Source: Furfurilactobacillus milii (lineage in GTDB: Bacteria; Bacillota; Bacilli; Lactobacillales; Lactobacillaceae). From it: DNA of 64,000 nucleotides. The notes under the pieces are model-generated. The model was not told the DNA's origin, made no database searches, and saw only the letters and a program-made list of their open reading frames with translations. Position numbers and translations under genes: made by a program. The DNA lies in assembly GCF_009864005.1 (NCBI RefSeq), contig NZ_WEZQ01000002.1:124001-188000 (forward strand), in the 5' to 3' direction. Every line of letters begins with the position of its first letter. Within the stretch, counting starts at the first letter, position 1. Shown in pieces: positions 52,299 to 61,603 of the stretch.

Positions 52299-53102
52299 CC
52301 ACAGAGGGATTATCGCAGGAATTTTTACGATTCCTCAGACCACCAACTGGTTACGAATGATTTTCGTCAAGCTAATGGCTATTGGTACTATTTCACTAAC
52401 AACGGTTCAATTGCCAATGGTCTGACATGGATTCCACAACGTCATACGTGGAATTTTTACGATTCCTCAGACCACCAACTGGTTACGAATGATTTTCGTC
52501 AAGCTAATGGCTATTGGTACTATTTCACTAACAACGGTTCAATTGCCAGTGGATTGGTTCATACTTCGCGTGGTTGGCAATACTATGATTCTGGTAATTA
52601 CCAAATCCACAAAAATGAAATTATCAATGTGAACGGACAGAATAGGTATTTTAACCACTCTGGGAATGAAGTTGTAAATGCAACTTTTAGTTTCAATGGG
52701 CAAGATTATTACGCCGATGGTAACGGCTTCGTAAGCAACCGGGCAGACAATACTGTGAAAAAAATAGTTAATGTTTTGTATTCTGAAATTGGTAAGCCTT
52801 ATGTTTGGGGAGCTACTGGTCCATATGCTTTTGATTGTTCAGGATTGGTTCAGTATGCATATGCACAAGCGGGTGTTTCTTTACCGCGGGTTACTTATCA
52901 GCAAGAAAATGCTGGCTTCGCCGTCAGTTTAAGTAATTTAAAGTCAGGAGATTTACTATTTTGGGGAGCAAGAGGAAACTCATATCATGTGGCTGTTTAC
53001 ATTGGTAATTGGCAGATGATTGAGGCTCCATATCCCGGTGCGTCGGTCCATGTAGCCTCTTTAAATGGTTGGACACCGAACTTTGCCGTTCGCGTTTTGT
53101 AA
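52299..53102 (+). pseudogene. NlpC/P60 cell-wall endopeptidase, 5' end lost at the IS3 element
   Basis: The open frame runs from the IS boundary with no start codon or ribosome binding site of its own. It encodes two aromatic repeats of the choline/glucan-binding type (FYDSSDHQLV, GYWYYFTNNGSIA), further WQYYDSGNY-type repeats, and a complete NlpC/P60 domain with the catalytic Cys in FDCSGLVQYAYAQAG and His in SYHVAVYIGN. The intact protein would have been a secreted peptidoglycan hydrolase. Signal peptide and promoter are missing, so it is probably not expressed or exported. Confidence 0.85.
52318..52548 (+). repeat. 132-base in-frame tandem repeat in the NlpC/P60 remnant
   Basis: Bases 52318-52416 recur without change at 52450-52548, a period of 132 bases or 44 codons. 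Each unit encodes one aromatic cell-wall or glucan-binding repeat. Identity at the DNA level implies recent duplication or gene conversion. Confidence 0.9.
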
Positions 53103-53113
53103 AAAGTTTTTTA

Positions 53114-53141
53114 GGAGGGATCTATACGGGTTCCTCTTTTA
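53114..53141 (+). terminator. Possible terminator after the NlpC/P60 remnant
   Basis: GAGGGA pairs with TTCCTC (one wobble) around a 10-base loop and TTTT follows. Confidence 0.5.
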
Positions 53142-53213
53142 CTTTTTTTGCATTAAAATGGTATTTATTGTTTGGTTCAAAATAATAATGAGTCGACGTT
53201 AAATGGAGATTTT

Positions 53214-54791
53214 ATGACTGATAAATCATTAAGTACTAGAATTAAAAAACGCAGAACTTTTGCTATCATCTCTCACCCTGATGCTGGTAAGACAACAATT
53301 ACAGAGCAATTATTATTGCTTGGTGGGATAATACGCGAAGCTGGAACTGTTAAGGGACGTAAGACGGGTAAATTTGCTACGTCAGACTGGATGGAAATCG
53401 AAAAGAAACGTGGAATTTCCGTAACTAGTTCAGTTATGCAATTTGATTACGATGGGAAAAGAATCAACATTTTAGACACACCTGGGCACGAGGACTTTTC
53501 TGAGGATACGTATCGAACGTTGATGGCTGTCGACTCAGCCGTCATGGTGATTGATTCTGCAAAGGGGATCGAACCACAAACGCGTAAGCTTTTTCAAATT
53601 TGTAAAATGCGGGGTATTCCAATCTTTACATTTATCAACAAACTTGATCGGGATGGAAGAGACCCGTTGGATTTGCTTTCTGAAATTGAGGATACTCTTG
53701 GTATCGAAACTTATGCGATGAATTGGCCAATAGGCATGGGAAAAGGCCTCAAAGGCTTATATGATATCTATAATAATCGAGTGGCTCTCTATAATGGTCG
53801 GGAAAATGTTCATCAGTACGTTAAGCTCAACGAGGAAGGAAATCTACCAAACGATTCAAAACTAAGGGCGGATAGTATTTGGTCAGATACGCTTGATGAA
53901 ATCGACTTAATTAAAGCTGCAGGTAATGAATTAGACGAGAAAAAAATTATTACTGGGGATCTGACCCCTGTCTTTTTTGGATCAGCACTAGTTAATTTTG
54001 GAGTAGAATCTTTTCTACAAACCTACCTACAATTTGCACCGGAACCGGCCAGTCATAAAACGGTAGATGGTGAAATTGTGAACGCTACGGATAGCGATTT
54101 GACTGGGTTTGTTTTTAAAATTCAAGCGAATATGAATCCTAATCATCGTGATAGAATTGCTTTTGTGAGGTTGTGCTCGGGTGAGTTCAAGCGAGGCATG
54201 GACGTTACATTAGAACGTAGTCAGAAACAATTGCGACTGAATAACTCGACGCAGTTTATGGCGGATGATCGAGAAAATGTAACAAGTGCAGTTTCGGGAG
54301 ACATTATCGGGCTCTATGATACGGGAAACTTTCAGATTGGTGATACGATTTACACGGGGAAAAATAGGTTTCAGTTTGAGAAATTACCACAGTTTACTCC
54401 AGAAATATTTGTGCAAGTCGTTGCAAAAAATGTGATGAAGCAGAAGTCTTTCCATAAAGGTATTGATCAATTGGTTCAAGAAGGCGCTATTCAATTATTT
54501 CGATCATATTCATCTGGTGATTATATTCTTGGTGTAGTTGGTCAGTTGCAACTGGAAGTTTTTCAGTTTCGTATGAAGAATGAGTATAACTCTGATGTAA
54601 TCATGACCCCTCTAGGTTCAAAGACAGCTAGATGGATTGAACCTAACCAATTAGAGGAAAGTATGGCATCAAGTAGAAATATGTTGGTGAAGGATCGTGA
54701 AGGAAGTCCACTGTTTTTATTCGAAAATAGATTTGCTGAAAATTGGTTTGCGCAAAAGTATCCTGAAGTAAAATTAACAGCACGCCTGTAG
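53214..54791 (+). CDS. prfC: Peptide chain release factor 3
   Basis: A translation GTPase that recycles RF1/RF2 from the ribosome. G motifs are all present: SHPDAGKTT (G1), DTPGHEDF (G3), [10 protein letters not shown] (G4), with the RF3-specific switch region [15 protein letters not shown]. The 525 residues match the family. ATG 53214 has TGGAG upstream; an in-frame GTG/TTG further back has no site. Its position within a stretch of envelope genes and mobile DNA is unusual and suggests rearrangement around it. Confidence 0.97.
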   Translation: MTDKSLSTRIKKRRTFAIISHPDAGKTTITEQLLLLGGIIREAGTVKGRKTGKFATSDWMEIEKKRGISVTSSVMQFDYDGKRINILDTPGHEDFSEDTYRTLMAVDSAVMVIDSAKGIEPQTRKLFQICKMRGIPIFTFINKLDRDGRDPLDLLSEIEDTLGIETYAMNWPIGMGKGLKGLYDIYNNRVALYNGRENVHQYVKLNEEGNLPNDSKLRADSIWSDTLDEIDLIKAAGNELDEKKIITGDLTPVFFGSALVNFGVESFLQTYLQFAPEPASHKTVDGEIVNATDSDLTGFVFKIQANMNPNHRDRIAFVRLCSGEFKRGMDVTLERSQKQLRLNNSTQFMADDRENVTSAVSGDIIGLYDTGNFQIGDTIYTGKNRFQFEKLPQFTPEIFVQVVAKNVMKQKSFHKGIDQLVQEGAIQLFRSYSSGDYILGVVGQLQLEVFQFRMKNEYNSDVIMTPLGSKTARWIEPNQLEESMASSRNMLVKDREGSPLFLFENRFAENWFAQKYPEVKLTARL

Positions 54792-55009
54792 AATATGAAT
54801 GTAAAGGTATTTGTTATACGCAAAGCGGAACTTGTATCGAGAATAGCACCCTAAGAGAACACCTCGTTTTTAAACTATATATATGCTATGCTTTGATGAG
54901 CAATTGCTACTGATTGGCAAATGTTTACATGCTATTTTTATTTTTGAATAGGACTTATAAATCAGTCGAACATTTTTAAGTAGGTTCGTATAAAGGAGAT
55001 TGTGGTTTT

Positions 55010-55963
55010 ATGAGAGAATCGCCACTATTAGTTATTATTCTTCCCTGTTACAACGAAGAGGAAACACTGCCAAATACTTTTAAGGTCTTAGAGGAATTAC
55101 TCAGTAAAATGATTGCACAGAATCAGATATCGAAAGCAAGTAAATTATTATTTGTTGATGATGGTTCTGCAGATAAGACTTGGAAATTGATTGTTGAGCA
55201 GCAATCTAGCAGTACATTTGTTACTGGAGTTAAGTTTAGTCGCAACTTTGGTCATCAAAATGCCCTTGAAGCTGGTTTGGCGACCGCAGTCAATGATGCA
55301 GATATTATGGTGACTATTGATGCGGATCTCCAAGATGATCCGCAGGTGATTCCTGATATGGTAAAACAGTATGTTGAAGGCGTAGATATTGTATATGGTG
55401 TGAGAAGCGATCGAACTTCCGATACTTTCTTTAAACGGAATTCTGCAAAGCTTTTTTACGCAACGATGCATCGACTTGGCGTTGATATGATTCCTAATTC
55501 TGCTGATTTTCGCTTAATGAGTAAAAGAGCGACCAAAGAATTATTGAAGTTCCCGGAGCGTAACATGTTTCTTCGGGCAATGGTTCCGCTTGTTGGTTTT
55601 AAAAGCGGTCAAGTCTATTATCAACGTACTCCTAGAATGGCGGGGGAATCGAAATATCCACTTGGAAAGATGATTCGTTTTGCCACAGATGGAATTACAT
55701 CTTTTTCAATTGTTCCAATCAGATTAATTATGGATTTGGGAATTACAGTAGTATTAATTGGTATAGTTATTTTACTGTATTCACTTGTCCGTCAATTTTC
55801 TGGAAACACAATATCAGGTTGGACATCACTGATGGTTTCCATGTGGGTGCTGGGTGGAATTCAATTAATTGGCATCAGTGTTATTGGAGAATATGTTGGT
55901 AAGATTTTTACTGAAGTAAAGCAACGACCTAAGTATATTATTGATAAGCAAACTTTTAAATAA
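55010..55963 (+). CDS. GtrB-like polyprenyl-phosphate glycosyltransferase (GT2)
   Basis: A 317-residue protein with a GT-A domain (LPCYNEEETLPNTF, VDDGSADKTW, KFSRNFGHQNAL, TIDADLQDDPQ) and two C-terminal membrane segments (about residues 238-260 and 272-295). It transfers a sugar from a nucleotide donor to undecaprenyl phosphate on the inner face; a GtrA protein would flip it and a GT-C enzyme would use it outside. AAAGGAG precedes ATG 55010. The large membrane protein that follows 30 bases later is a candidate user of the lipid-linked sugar. Confidence 0.92.
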   Translation: MRESPLLVIILPCYNEEETLPNTFKVLEELLSKMIAQNQISKASKLLFVDDGSADKTWKLIVEQQSSSTFVTGVKFSRNFGHQNALEAGLATAVNDADIMVTIDADLQDDPQVIPDMVKQYVEGVDIVYGVRSDRTSDTFFKRNSAKLFYATMHRLGVDMIPNSADFRLMSKRATKELLKFPERNMFLRAMVPLVGFKSGQVYYQRTPRMAGESKYPLGKMIRFATDGITSFSIVPIRLIMDLGITVVLIGIVILLYSLVRQFSGNTISGWTSLMVSMWVLGGIQLIGISVIGEYVGKIFTEVKQRPKYIIDKQTFK

Positions 55964-56013
55964 CGCATTTTACTGCTTATTGGTGAGAAGTATTGAGAGT
56001 ATGGAGACAGTTG

Positions 56014-57495
56014 ATGAATAGATTATCGAAAGAAATTAATAAAGTAGTGCTAGTCGTTTTTTCATTGTGGACTACTGTTGTTTTATTTGGAATAATTCAC
56101 AACAACAATTTGTTTTTACCAAATGGCACTTCTGTCACACTTTTCTTACTGTTATTGCTGGTTTTTACCATAATCTCAATAAGTTTGTTTTCCAAGCTGC
56201 GCCAAAATGTTATTAGCTTTTTTTCTCATAATCGTTTTGCTGTCTCTTGTTTGCTTGTTGCACTTGTGATTGTTTGGCAAGTTGTTATAGTGGTTAATGC
56301 TAGTACGACAGTCGGTTTCGATCCTTTTCATATTTTTTCGTCTTTTTCTTACCCAGATAATCATTACTTTAATTGGTATCCTAATAATTTATTCCTCTTT
56401 TTCATGGAAAAGAGTGTATCAGTTAATATAGGCATCAAACCTAGCTGGTGGTGGTTCGCGACAGTATCTACGTTTTTAGTTGATTTTAGTGTCGTTATTA
56501 ATTGTTTAATTATTTTTATTCACGCTAAATCTAAGGTCTGGACCGCACTATATATTCAATTATTATTTTTGCTTGTTTTTCCAATGATAATAATCCCTTA
56601 CTCGGATACATTTGTGATGCCTTTTGTGTCGTTAACAGTGCTCGGCTATGTGCTGATGAGTGAAGAGTTATCCAACAAGAAAAAGTTTGTTGGTGCATTT
56701 ATTGGAGGTCTAGCTGCTGCCTTGGCATATTTACTGAAGCCAACCACGATTATCTTAGTAATTGCCATATTGCTTATTGAATTTAGTCATTTAAACTTTA
56801 AATTAAATAATCAAAATTTGAAACGTTTTTTTGTTTCATTGATTGCTACCCTTACATTTGTATGTATTGTTTTGTCGTTTGGGCAATTTACTAAAAATCA
56901 GACGACCTTTAAACTTAACAGTCAGCAGGCACAACCCGCACTTCATTTTGTTGCAATGGGTTTGACCGGAGGCGGGGGATATTATGAGCCAGATTTGGAC
57001 GCCACAGAGAATATGACGGAAAAGTCTGACCGTAATAACTACGCAAAAGAAATGATTAAAATGAGACTTAAGTCATTTGGATTCGGCGGATATTTGAAAT
57101 TCTTGATATTAAAAAATTATAATAATACCTCTGATGGAACTTTTGGATGGAATAAAGAGGGAGCCTTTATCATTGGCAAAATAGATAAAGGGGAAAAAGG
57201 ATTTATTCGATCGTTTCTATACCCTGGTGGGCGTCATCTAGGTGACTTTTACTTTTGGGCGCAGGTTGTGTGGCTGGCTTTAGTTAGTGTACTGTTATTT
57301 GGGTATGACTATCGTGACAAATTAAGCATTGTTTTAAGACTTTCTATTATTGGACTTTTACTTTACTTATTGATTTTTGAGGGTGGTCGAACAAGGTATC
57401 TAATACAGGGGATGCCATTGATGCTCATATTATTCACTTTAGTTTTTTCTTCATCTATGAATCGTTTTAGGATGTTGATCCATTCTCTCAAGTAG
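56014..57495 (+). CDS. Multi-pass membrane protein, GT-C-like (TIGR03766-like)
   Basis: About eleven hydrophobic segments in 493 residues. The first extracellular loop contains FDPFHIFSSFSYPDN and NWYPNNLFLFF; the YPNN motif recurs as FPNN in the protein at 58120. It resembles the lactobacillus-specific integral membrane family TIGR03766, probably glycosyltransferases with a GT-C fold acting on lipid-linked sugars. ATG 56014 has TGGAGAC upstream. It is in one unit with the GtrB-like gene. Confidence 0.7.
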   Translation: MNRLSKEINKVVLVVFSLWTTVVLFGIIHNNNLFLPNGTSVTLFLLLLLVFTIISISLFSKLRQNVISFFSHNRFAVSCLLVALVIVWQVVIVVNASTTVGFDPFHIFSSFSYPDNHYFNWYPNNLFLFFMEKSVSVNIGIKPSWWWFATVSTFLVDFSVVINCLIIFIHAKSKVWTALYIQLLFLLVFPMIIIPYSDTFVMPFVSLTVLGYVLMSEELSNKKKFVGAFIGGLAAALAYLLKPTTIILVIAILLIEFSHLNFKLNNQNLKRFFVSLIATLTFVCIVLSFGQFTKNQTTFKLNSQQAQPALHFVAMGLTGGGGYYEPDLDATENMTEKSDRNNYAKEMIKMRLKSFGFGGYLKFLILKNYNNTSDGTFGWNKEGAFIIGKIDKGEKGFIRSFLYPGGRHLGDFYFWAQVVWLALVSVLLFGYDYRDKLSIVLRLSIIGLLLYLLIFEGGRTRYLIQGMPLMLILFTLVFSSSMNRFRMLIHSLK

Positions 57496-58119
57496 ATGTT
57501 AATAATTGTGGCTTGGTCTACAAATTAATTGTTTTTATAATTTGAACCATCAATCTTATTAATTGAAGATAGTTATTTATCGAAGAGTGCTGATAGGCCG
57601 TTTAAGGGGAGTTGAATCTTAGGATTCGGCTCTTTTTCTCTTTAACGATAATTGAAACACATAGAATTTACAGCACATGCAATTTCAATTTGTAGATGGA
57701 CAGAGAAGAAAAATGCAAAAAAATATGTTCGTTGGAGTAAAATCCAAAGAAGATTGTTTGGTGCGTGATTCAATGCTCATAATTATAGCGTGCTAGCTGA
57801 ATAGCAGTATCGTGTTGAATTGAAGTTAAATACTGAGGTAAAATATGTATTATGATAGTATTAACTAGATAGTTAACTGGTATATGAGAAAAATTTAACG
57901 CCTAGTGATAAAAGATATTGTGATGATATAGCACCAAATACTAGACAGTTGGGTCATGTGCCTTTGATACTATGCTCGTATTTATATTATTTGGAGAGTG
58001 TTAACAGTTAAAATCAAAATATTTTTTCAATATTTTTAATGAGATATGTTTTCGCGAACTATGTTGCGAAGGTAAGTTCGAATTTATCATCGGTAAGAAC
58101 CCTTTAAGGAGCTGAAAAA
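57496..58119. other. Long non-coding stretch with an ISL3 end remnant
   Basis: No gene is visible in these 624 AT-rich bases. They contain the ISL3-like end fragment at 57583-57645 and the control region of the gene at 58120. Confidence 0.5.
57583..57645. mobile_element. Solo ISL3-type end remnant
   Basis: GAGTGCTGATAGG, GGGGAGTTGAATCTTAGG and CTCTTTTTCTC align with the left end of the intact ISL3 element (GAGTGTTGATGGAG, AAGGAGTTGAATCTTAGGG, CTTTTTCTTT at 31510-31565) in the same order and spacing. No transposase adjoins it. Confidence 0.65.
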
Positions 58120-60228
58120 TTGATTATTCATTGGCTGGATCATGGTGTGAAGGATTTACTAGTTTTTTTTGCTACTCTTTTTGTAATAGCTGCCGTTTTT
58201 TTTATTCCAACGACTAATGTGTTTGAATTCAATACGCATTGGTTTAGTCCAGCACTGTTACTATTAGCAGTCGTGGCTATGGTTATTTTTTTGAGATATC
58301 TTTACGTTCATGTTAAGTGGAATACAAAGTTAGCTGACGCCACCATCTTTTTAGTTATTGTTACTATACAAATAGTAATATCAAGACTTATGTTCGTTGG
58401 ACTCACTTCTGATGATTTACGAGTTAAGGCGCAGGCATTTTCGCTGGCTGGCGGTAGTCACAGTTGGGACGATTATTTTTACATGTTTCCCAATAATGTT
58501 AACGTATCAATTGTTTATAGTTGGTGCATTCGTTTATTTCGGTTTTTTTTTAGTGCGCATGTCGATCGATATGTAACCTTGTTTCTATTTATTTTGGCTG
58601 ATGCAGCCATATTTTTAGGCTACAGAAGTGTAAAAATGTTAAGCCCGTATAAAAAAACAGGCACTTTATTTCTATTATTGGCAGCGTGTTTCTTACCGTT
58701 TTATACATACCCTTTAAATTTCTACACAGATCCGCTTATGTTTTTCTTCCCCGTGCTCAGTTTTTACCTATTTTTGAAGTCAAGAAATTCAACTACTAGA
58801 GTTAAGCGGGTGCTTTTCTTTTTAGGGACAATTGTAGCTTTGTGTGTTGGTTATTTTATAAAATCCAACGTTGTTGTCATTATTTTCGCTCTTGTGCTGG
58901 CTTTGACGTTTGGATACTTTGACTCTAAAAAAGCTTCAAAAGTATGGCCTAAACTATTTATCCGTCTAGGTATTGTTGTCGTTATGTTTATAGGTGTTTT
59001 AGGTGTTAGTTCGTTTGTACAAAAAGCCAATAACTTTGAGAATATTCCTCAAAAAGAAATACCTTCTACTGCGTGGATATATATGTCCTTAAACCCAGAA
59101 ACTGATGGGCAAACAAATGGTGATTTGTATCAATTTCAAAATATTAAATCAATGGCAGAACGTAAGGTTCAAATTAGACGGGCGATAAAAAAAAGGGTTA
59201 AAATGCTTGGACCGGCCGGTTTAATAAACCATTTTTGGCGAAAACTAACATATATGTTTAGCAGAGGAGTAATGGACAGCGATGAACCAGGGTTACAAGG
59301 CTTTTCACATAACATAATTTTTAAGAGAATTCAGCATGTTATGTTTTGGTTGGCTAATTTTACACAGGTTGTCTATGTGTTGACACTAGTTGGTTTCCTT
59401 GCATTTGCCATATATTTAAGAAGTAGTCGCGTTTTAAAGGGACATACGGCATTTGCAACTTTAAGTATTTTAGGCATTATGAGCTTTCATGTTCTTTTTT
59501 GGGAGTCGGAGGCTCGGTATGCATTTATCATTTTAATGTTTTTAATTATGTTGGGATCAATTGGCCTATCAGCACTTTTTGAGGATAAACAAATTAATCG
59601 TAATTCATTCATAAATAAAAAAGGAATTAAGGAAGTCGAAGCAATTGGTGTCATTGCTTTGGCACTTGTTGCATTTGCTACTACGGAACCACTAACGAAA
59701 GTAGAAATCAATCAAGAAATGCCGGTTGCACAGCAAACTGGCTTGACTTACGCGCTTAGAAAGCCATTTATTATTCATGCTGGGAGGGTTGCACAGCAGA
59801 CTTTTTCTGCTAATGGCAAGTTTTCCAAAGTTTATTTAAATTCCGAATTATTTAAAACAAATAAGTTGCGAGTTTCTATTTTTGATAGATCTAGAAAAAA
59901 AATTACTGATATGAAAGTATTGCCATCCAATGACACAAAAACAATTGTTGAGATTAAGGGTCATCCCGGTGTATACGACATACAAATCAAGAATCTGACT
60001 AATACTTCGATTGATTTATGGGGTGTTAATTATAGTCCGTATTATGCTTTGACTCCCGAAGGCCTTAAAAATGGAAGTCAAGAAGGTTATTATTTAGCAT
60101 TTAAAGCTTTTTCAGAAAGAAAACAGTTATTGTTGTCCACACGATTGTTGAGCTTTATAACTTTTTTGTGCTTAGCAATTATTTTGTCTAGTATCTACTT
60201 TTCAAATTTGAAAATTGAAACGAAGTAG
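58120..60228 (+). CDS. Large GT-C-like membrane protein
   Basis: A 702-residue protein with about twelve hydrophobic segments in the first 480 residues and one near the C-terminus, with an extracellular beta-rich domain between them (about 530-670). The first loop has the acidic pair TSDDLRVKAQAF, expected for catalysis in GT-C enzymes, and YMFPNNVNVSIVYSW as in the protein at 56014. It probably transfers a sugar from a polyprenyl carrier to a wall polymer. The start is TTG 58120, eight bases after AAGGAG. Confidence 0.7.
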   Translation: MIIHWLDHGVKDLLVFFATLFVIAAVFFIPTTNVFEFNTHWFSPALLLLAVVAMVIFLRYLYVHVKWNTKLADATIFLVIVTIQIVISRLMFVGLTSDDLRVKAQAFSLAGGSHSWDDYFYMFPNNVNVSIVYSWCIRLFRFFFSAHVDRYVTLFLFILADAAIFLGYRSVKMLSPYKKTGTLFLLLAACFLPFYTYPLNFYTDPLMFFFPVLSFYLFLKSRNSTTRVKRVLFFLGTIVALCVGYFIKSNVVVIIFALVLALTFGYFDSKKASKVWPKLFIRLGIVVVMFIGVLGVSSFVQKANNFENIPQKEIPSTAWIYMSLNPETDGQTNGDLYQFQNIKSMAERKVQIRRAIKKRVKMLGPAGLINHFWRKLTYMFSRGVMDSDEPGLQGFSHNIIFKRIQHVMFWLANFTQVVYVLTLVGFLAFAIYLRSSRVLKGHTAFATLSILGIMSFHVLFWESEARYAFIILMFLIMLGSIGLSALFEDKQINRNSFINKKGIKEVEAIGVIALALVAFATTEPLTKVEINQEMPVAQQTGLTYALRKPFIIHAGRVAQQTFSANGKFSKVYLNSELFKTNKLRVSIFDRSRKKITDMKVLPSNDTKTIVEIKGHPGVYDIQIKNLTNTSIDLWGVNYSPYYALTPEGLKNGSQEGYYLAFKAFSERKQLLLSTRLLSFITFLCLAIILSSIYFSNLKIETK

Positions 60229-60352
60229 AAAATTTAGGTCAAACTAATTCATTAAAACGTTTGAAGATTCCCGTTAGCCACAAAAGATGAATTTGAAATG
60301 TTAATTCTATATAGTAAATAAATTGCGAACTACCTGCCGAAATCGTGACAAA

Positions 60353-61595
60353 TGATCCGCAATTTTTGGAGTTGATGTACATATTGTCTATCAGCTCCTT
60401 TTTCTATACCATTTATTTTGAACACAAAAATAGGCATCGATACCTTTCCCTATCTACCGGTAATTCTGTGCGAAATGCATTGAAAATTTAAGATCTCAGT
60501 ATTGTTTTCCGTGAAGTTTACCGTTTTAAAAATCTCAATGCCCACGAATCTTTAGTTTATTATGGTTTTTTGACAAGTTGGTCAAACCACTGTAAAAACT
60601 ATGGCTTGCCAGATCAGTTAGTTAAATATGGATTTAACGCGAAACGGATCAATTTGCCTGCCAGGGGTCCATACTCACTTAGCTGATTCTAAAACGCATT
60701 ATTGATGCAAAAGTAGCAGTACGCACATCGGTGCCGACAGCTGAATCTCCAGAACATATCGCCTTGGATGAGTTTAGAGCAACCGGTTCAATGAGCTTTT
60801 TCATTTGGGAGTAATACACACGCCAAATTATTGGCGGAATCCTCACAATCCTCACATCAGCTTATTTACGCTAACAGTTCGAACACTTTCCATTAATGGG
60901 CTCGTGTCCATTAAGACGGTCCCTCTCTACTTGAACACGGCTACGTTAACGTTGTCAAATCGGTCTTTCCGAAGGTCAGAATCGTTGTAGATCATTTCAA
61001 TTGCTTAAATGCTTGATTGCGCTGTTAACCAGCAACGAATTCGTGTCATGAATATCGGAGGACTCGAAGAAATATACGTTTGAAGCGTGAGTGGCAACAG
61101 TTCTTACGACCATTCGCAAAATTAAAAGTTAAACAGAAGCAATCTCATAAAAGTGTTGGCCATTATGAGATCGACTTGAATCTGAACACCGAATGCCGCC
61201 CACTCGATGAAGGCTTTCAAACTCCGATGTGCATCAAAATTCTAGAAGGATTTAAAAAAGAGTGGCACAGATTCATTTGAGACACGGTTGATGTTAGCGA
61301 CCATTAGACATTAGTTTGGAATACAACCGCTCCTTCGGAAATACCGTCAAGCAGTTCTGAACGCCGTTACATCAGGTTACTTCAACGGTTATTTAGAAGG
61401 TTTTATTAGTCATATCAAAAAGATTAAGAATATGGCTTACAGTTAATCATAATTGATATAACTTCATGAACCGCATCAGAATTCGTTTCACTTGGTTCCA
61501 AAGTATTGAAAAAGAGTTAAAGAAAAAAGTACCTAGACCAATGACGGCCTAGATACTATGAAAATCATCTATCAACTTCGTTTGACGATAAGCCC
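60353..61595 (+). mobile_element. Decayed ISL3-family element with broken transposase
   Basis: Transposase pieces appear in order in changing frames: HIALDEFRATGSMSFFIWE (from 60755; intact copy HICFDEFRSIGSRMSF), FPKVRIVVDHFNCL (about 60970; intact FPNAKIVIDRFHLV), LKREWQQFLRPFAKL (61080) and GYLEGFISHIKKIKNMAYS (about 61390; intact GPLEGTNRKIKQIKRTA). The right end GGGCTTATCGTCAAACG (minus strand, 61595 inward) and the left GGAGTTGAT...ATCAGCTCC hairpin (60368-60398) resemble the ends of the intact element. Many stops make it inactive. Confidence 0.85.
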
Positions 61596-61603
61596 GATTT
61601 TTG

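Noticed and set aside
60320-60367. AAATTGCG/CGCAATTT stem as terminator of the 702-residue protein gene
   Set aside because: Its right arm overlaps the probable left end of the decayed ISL3 element and the loop is about 30 bases, so pairing may be chance.
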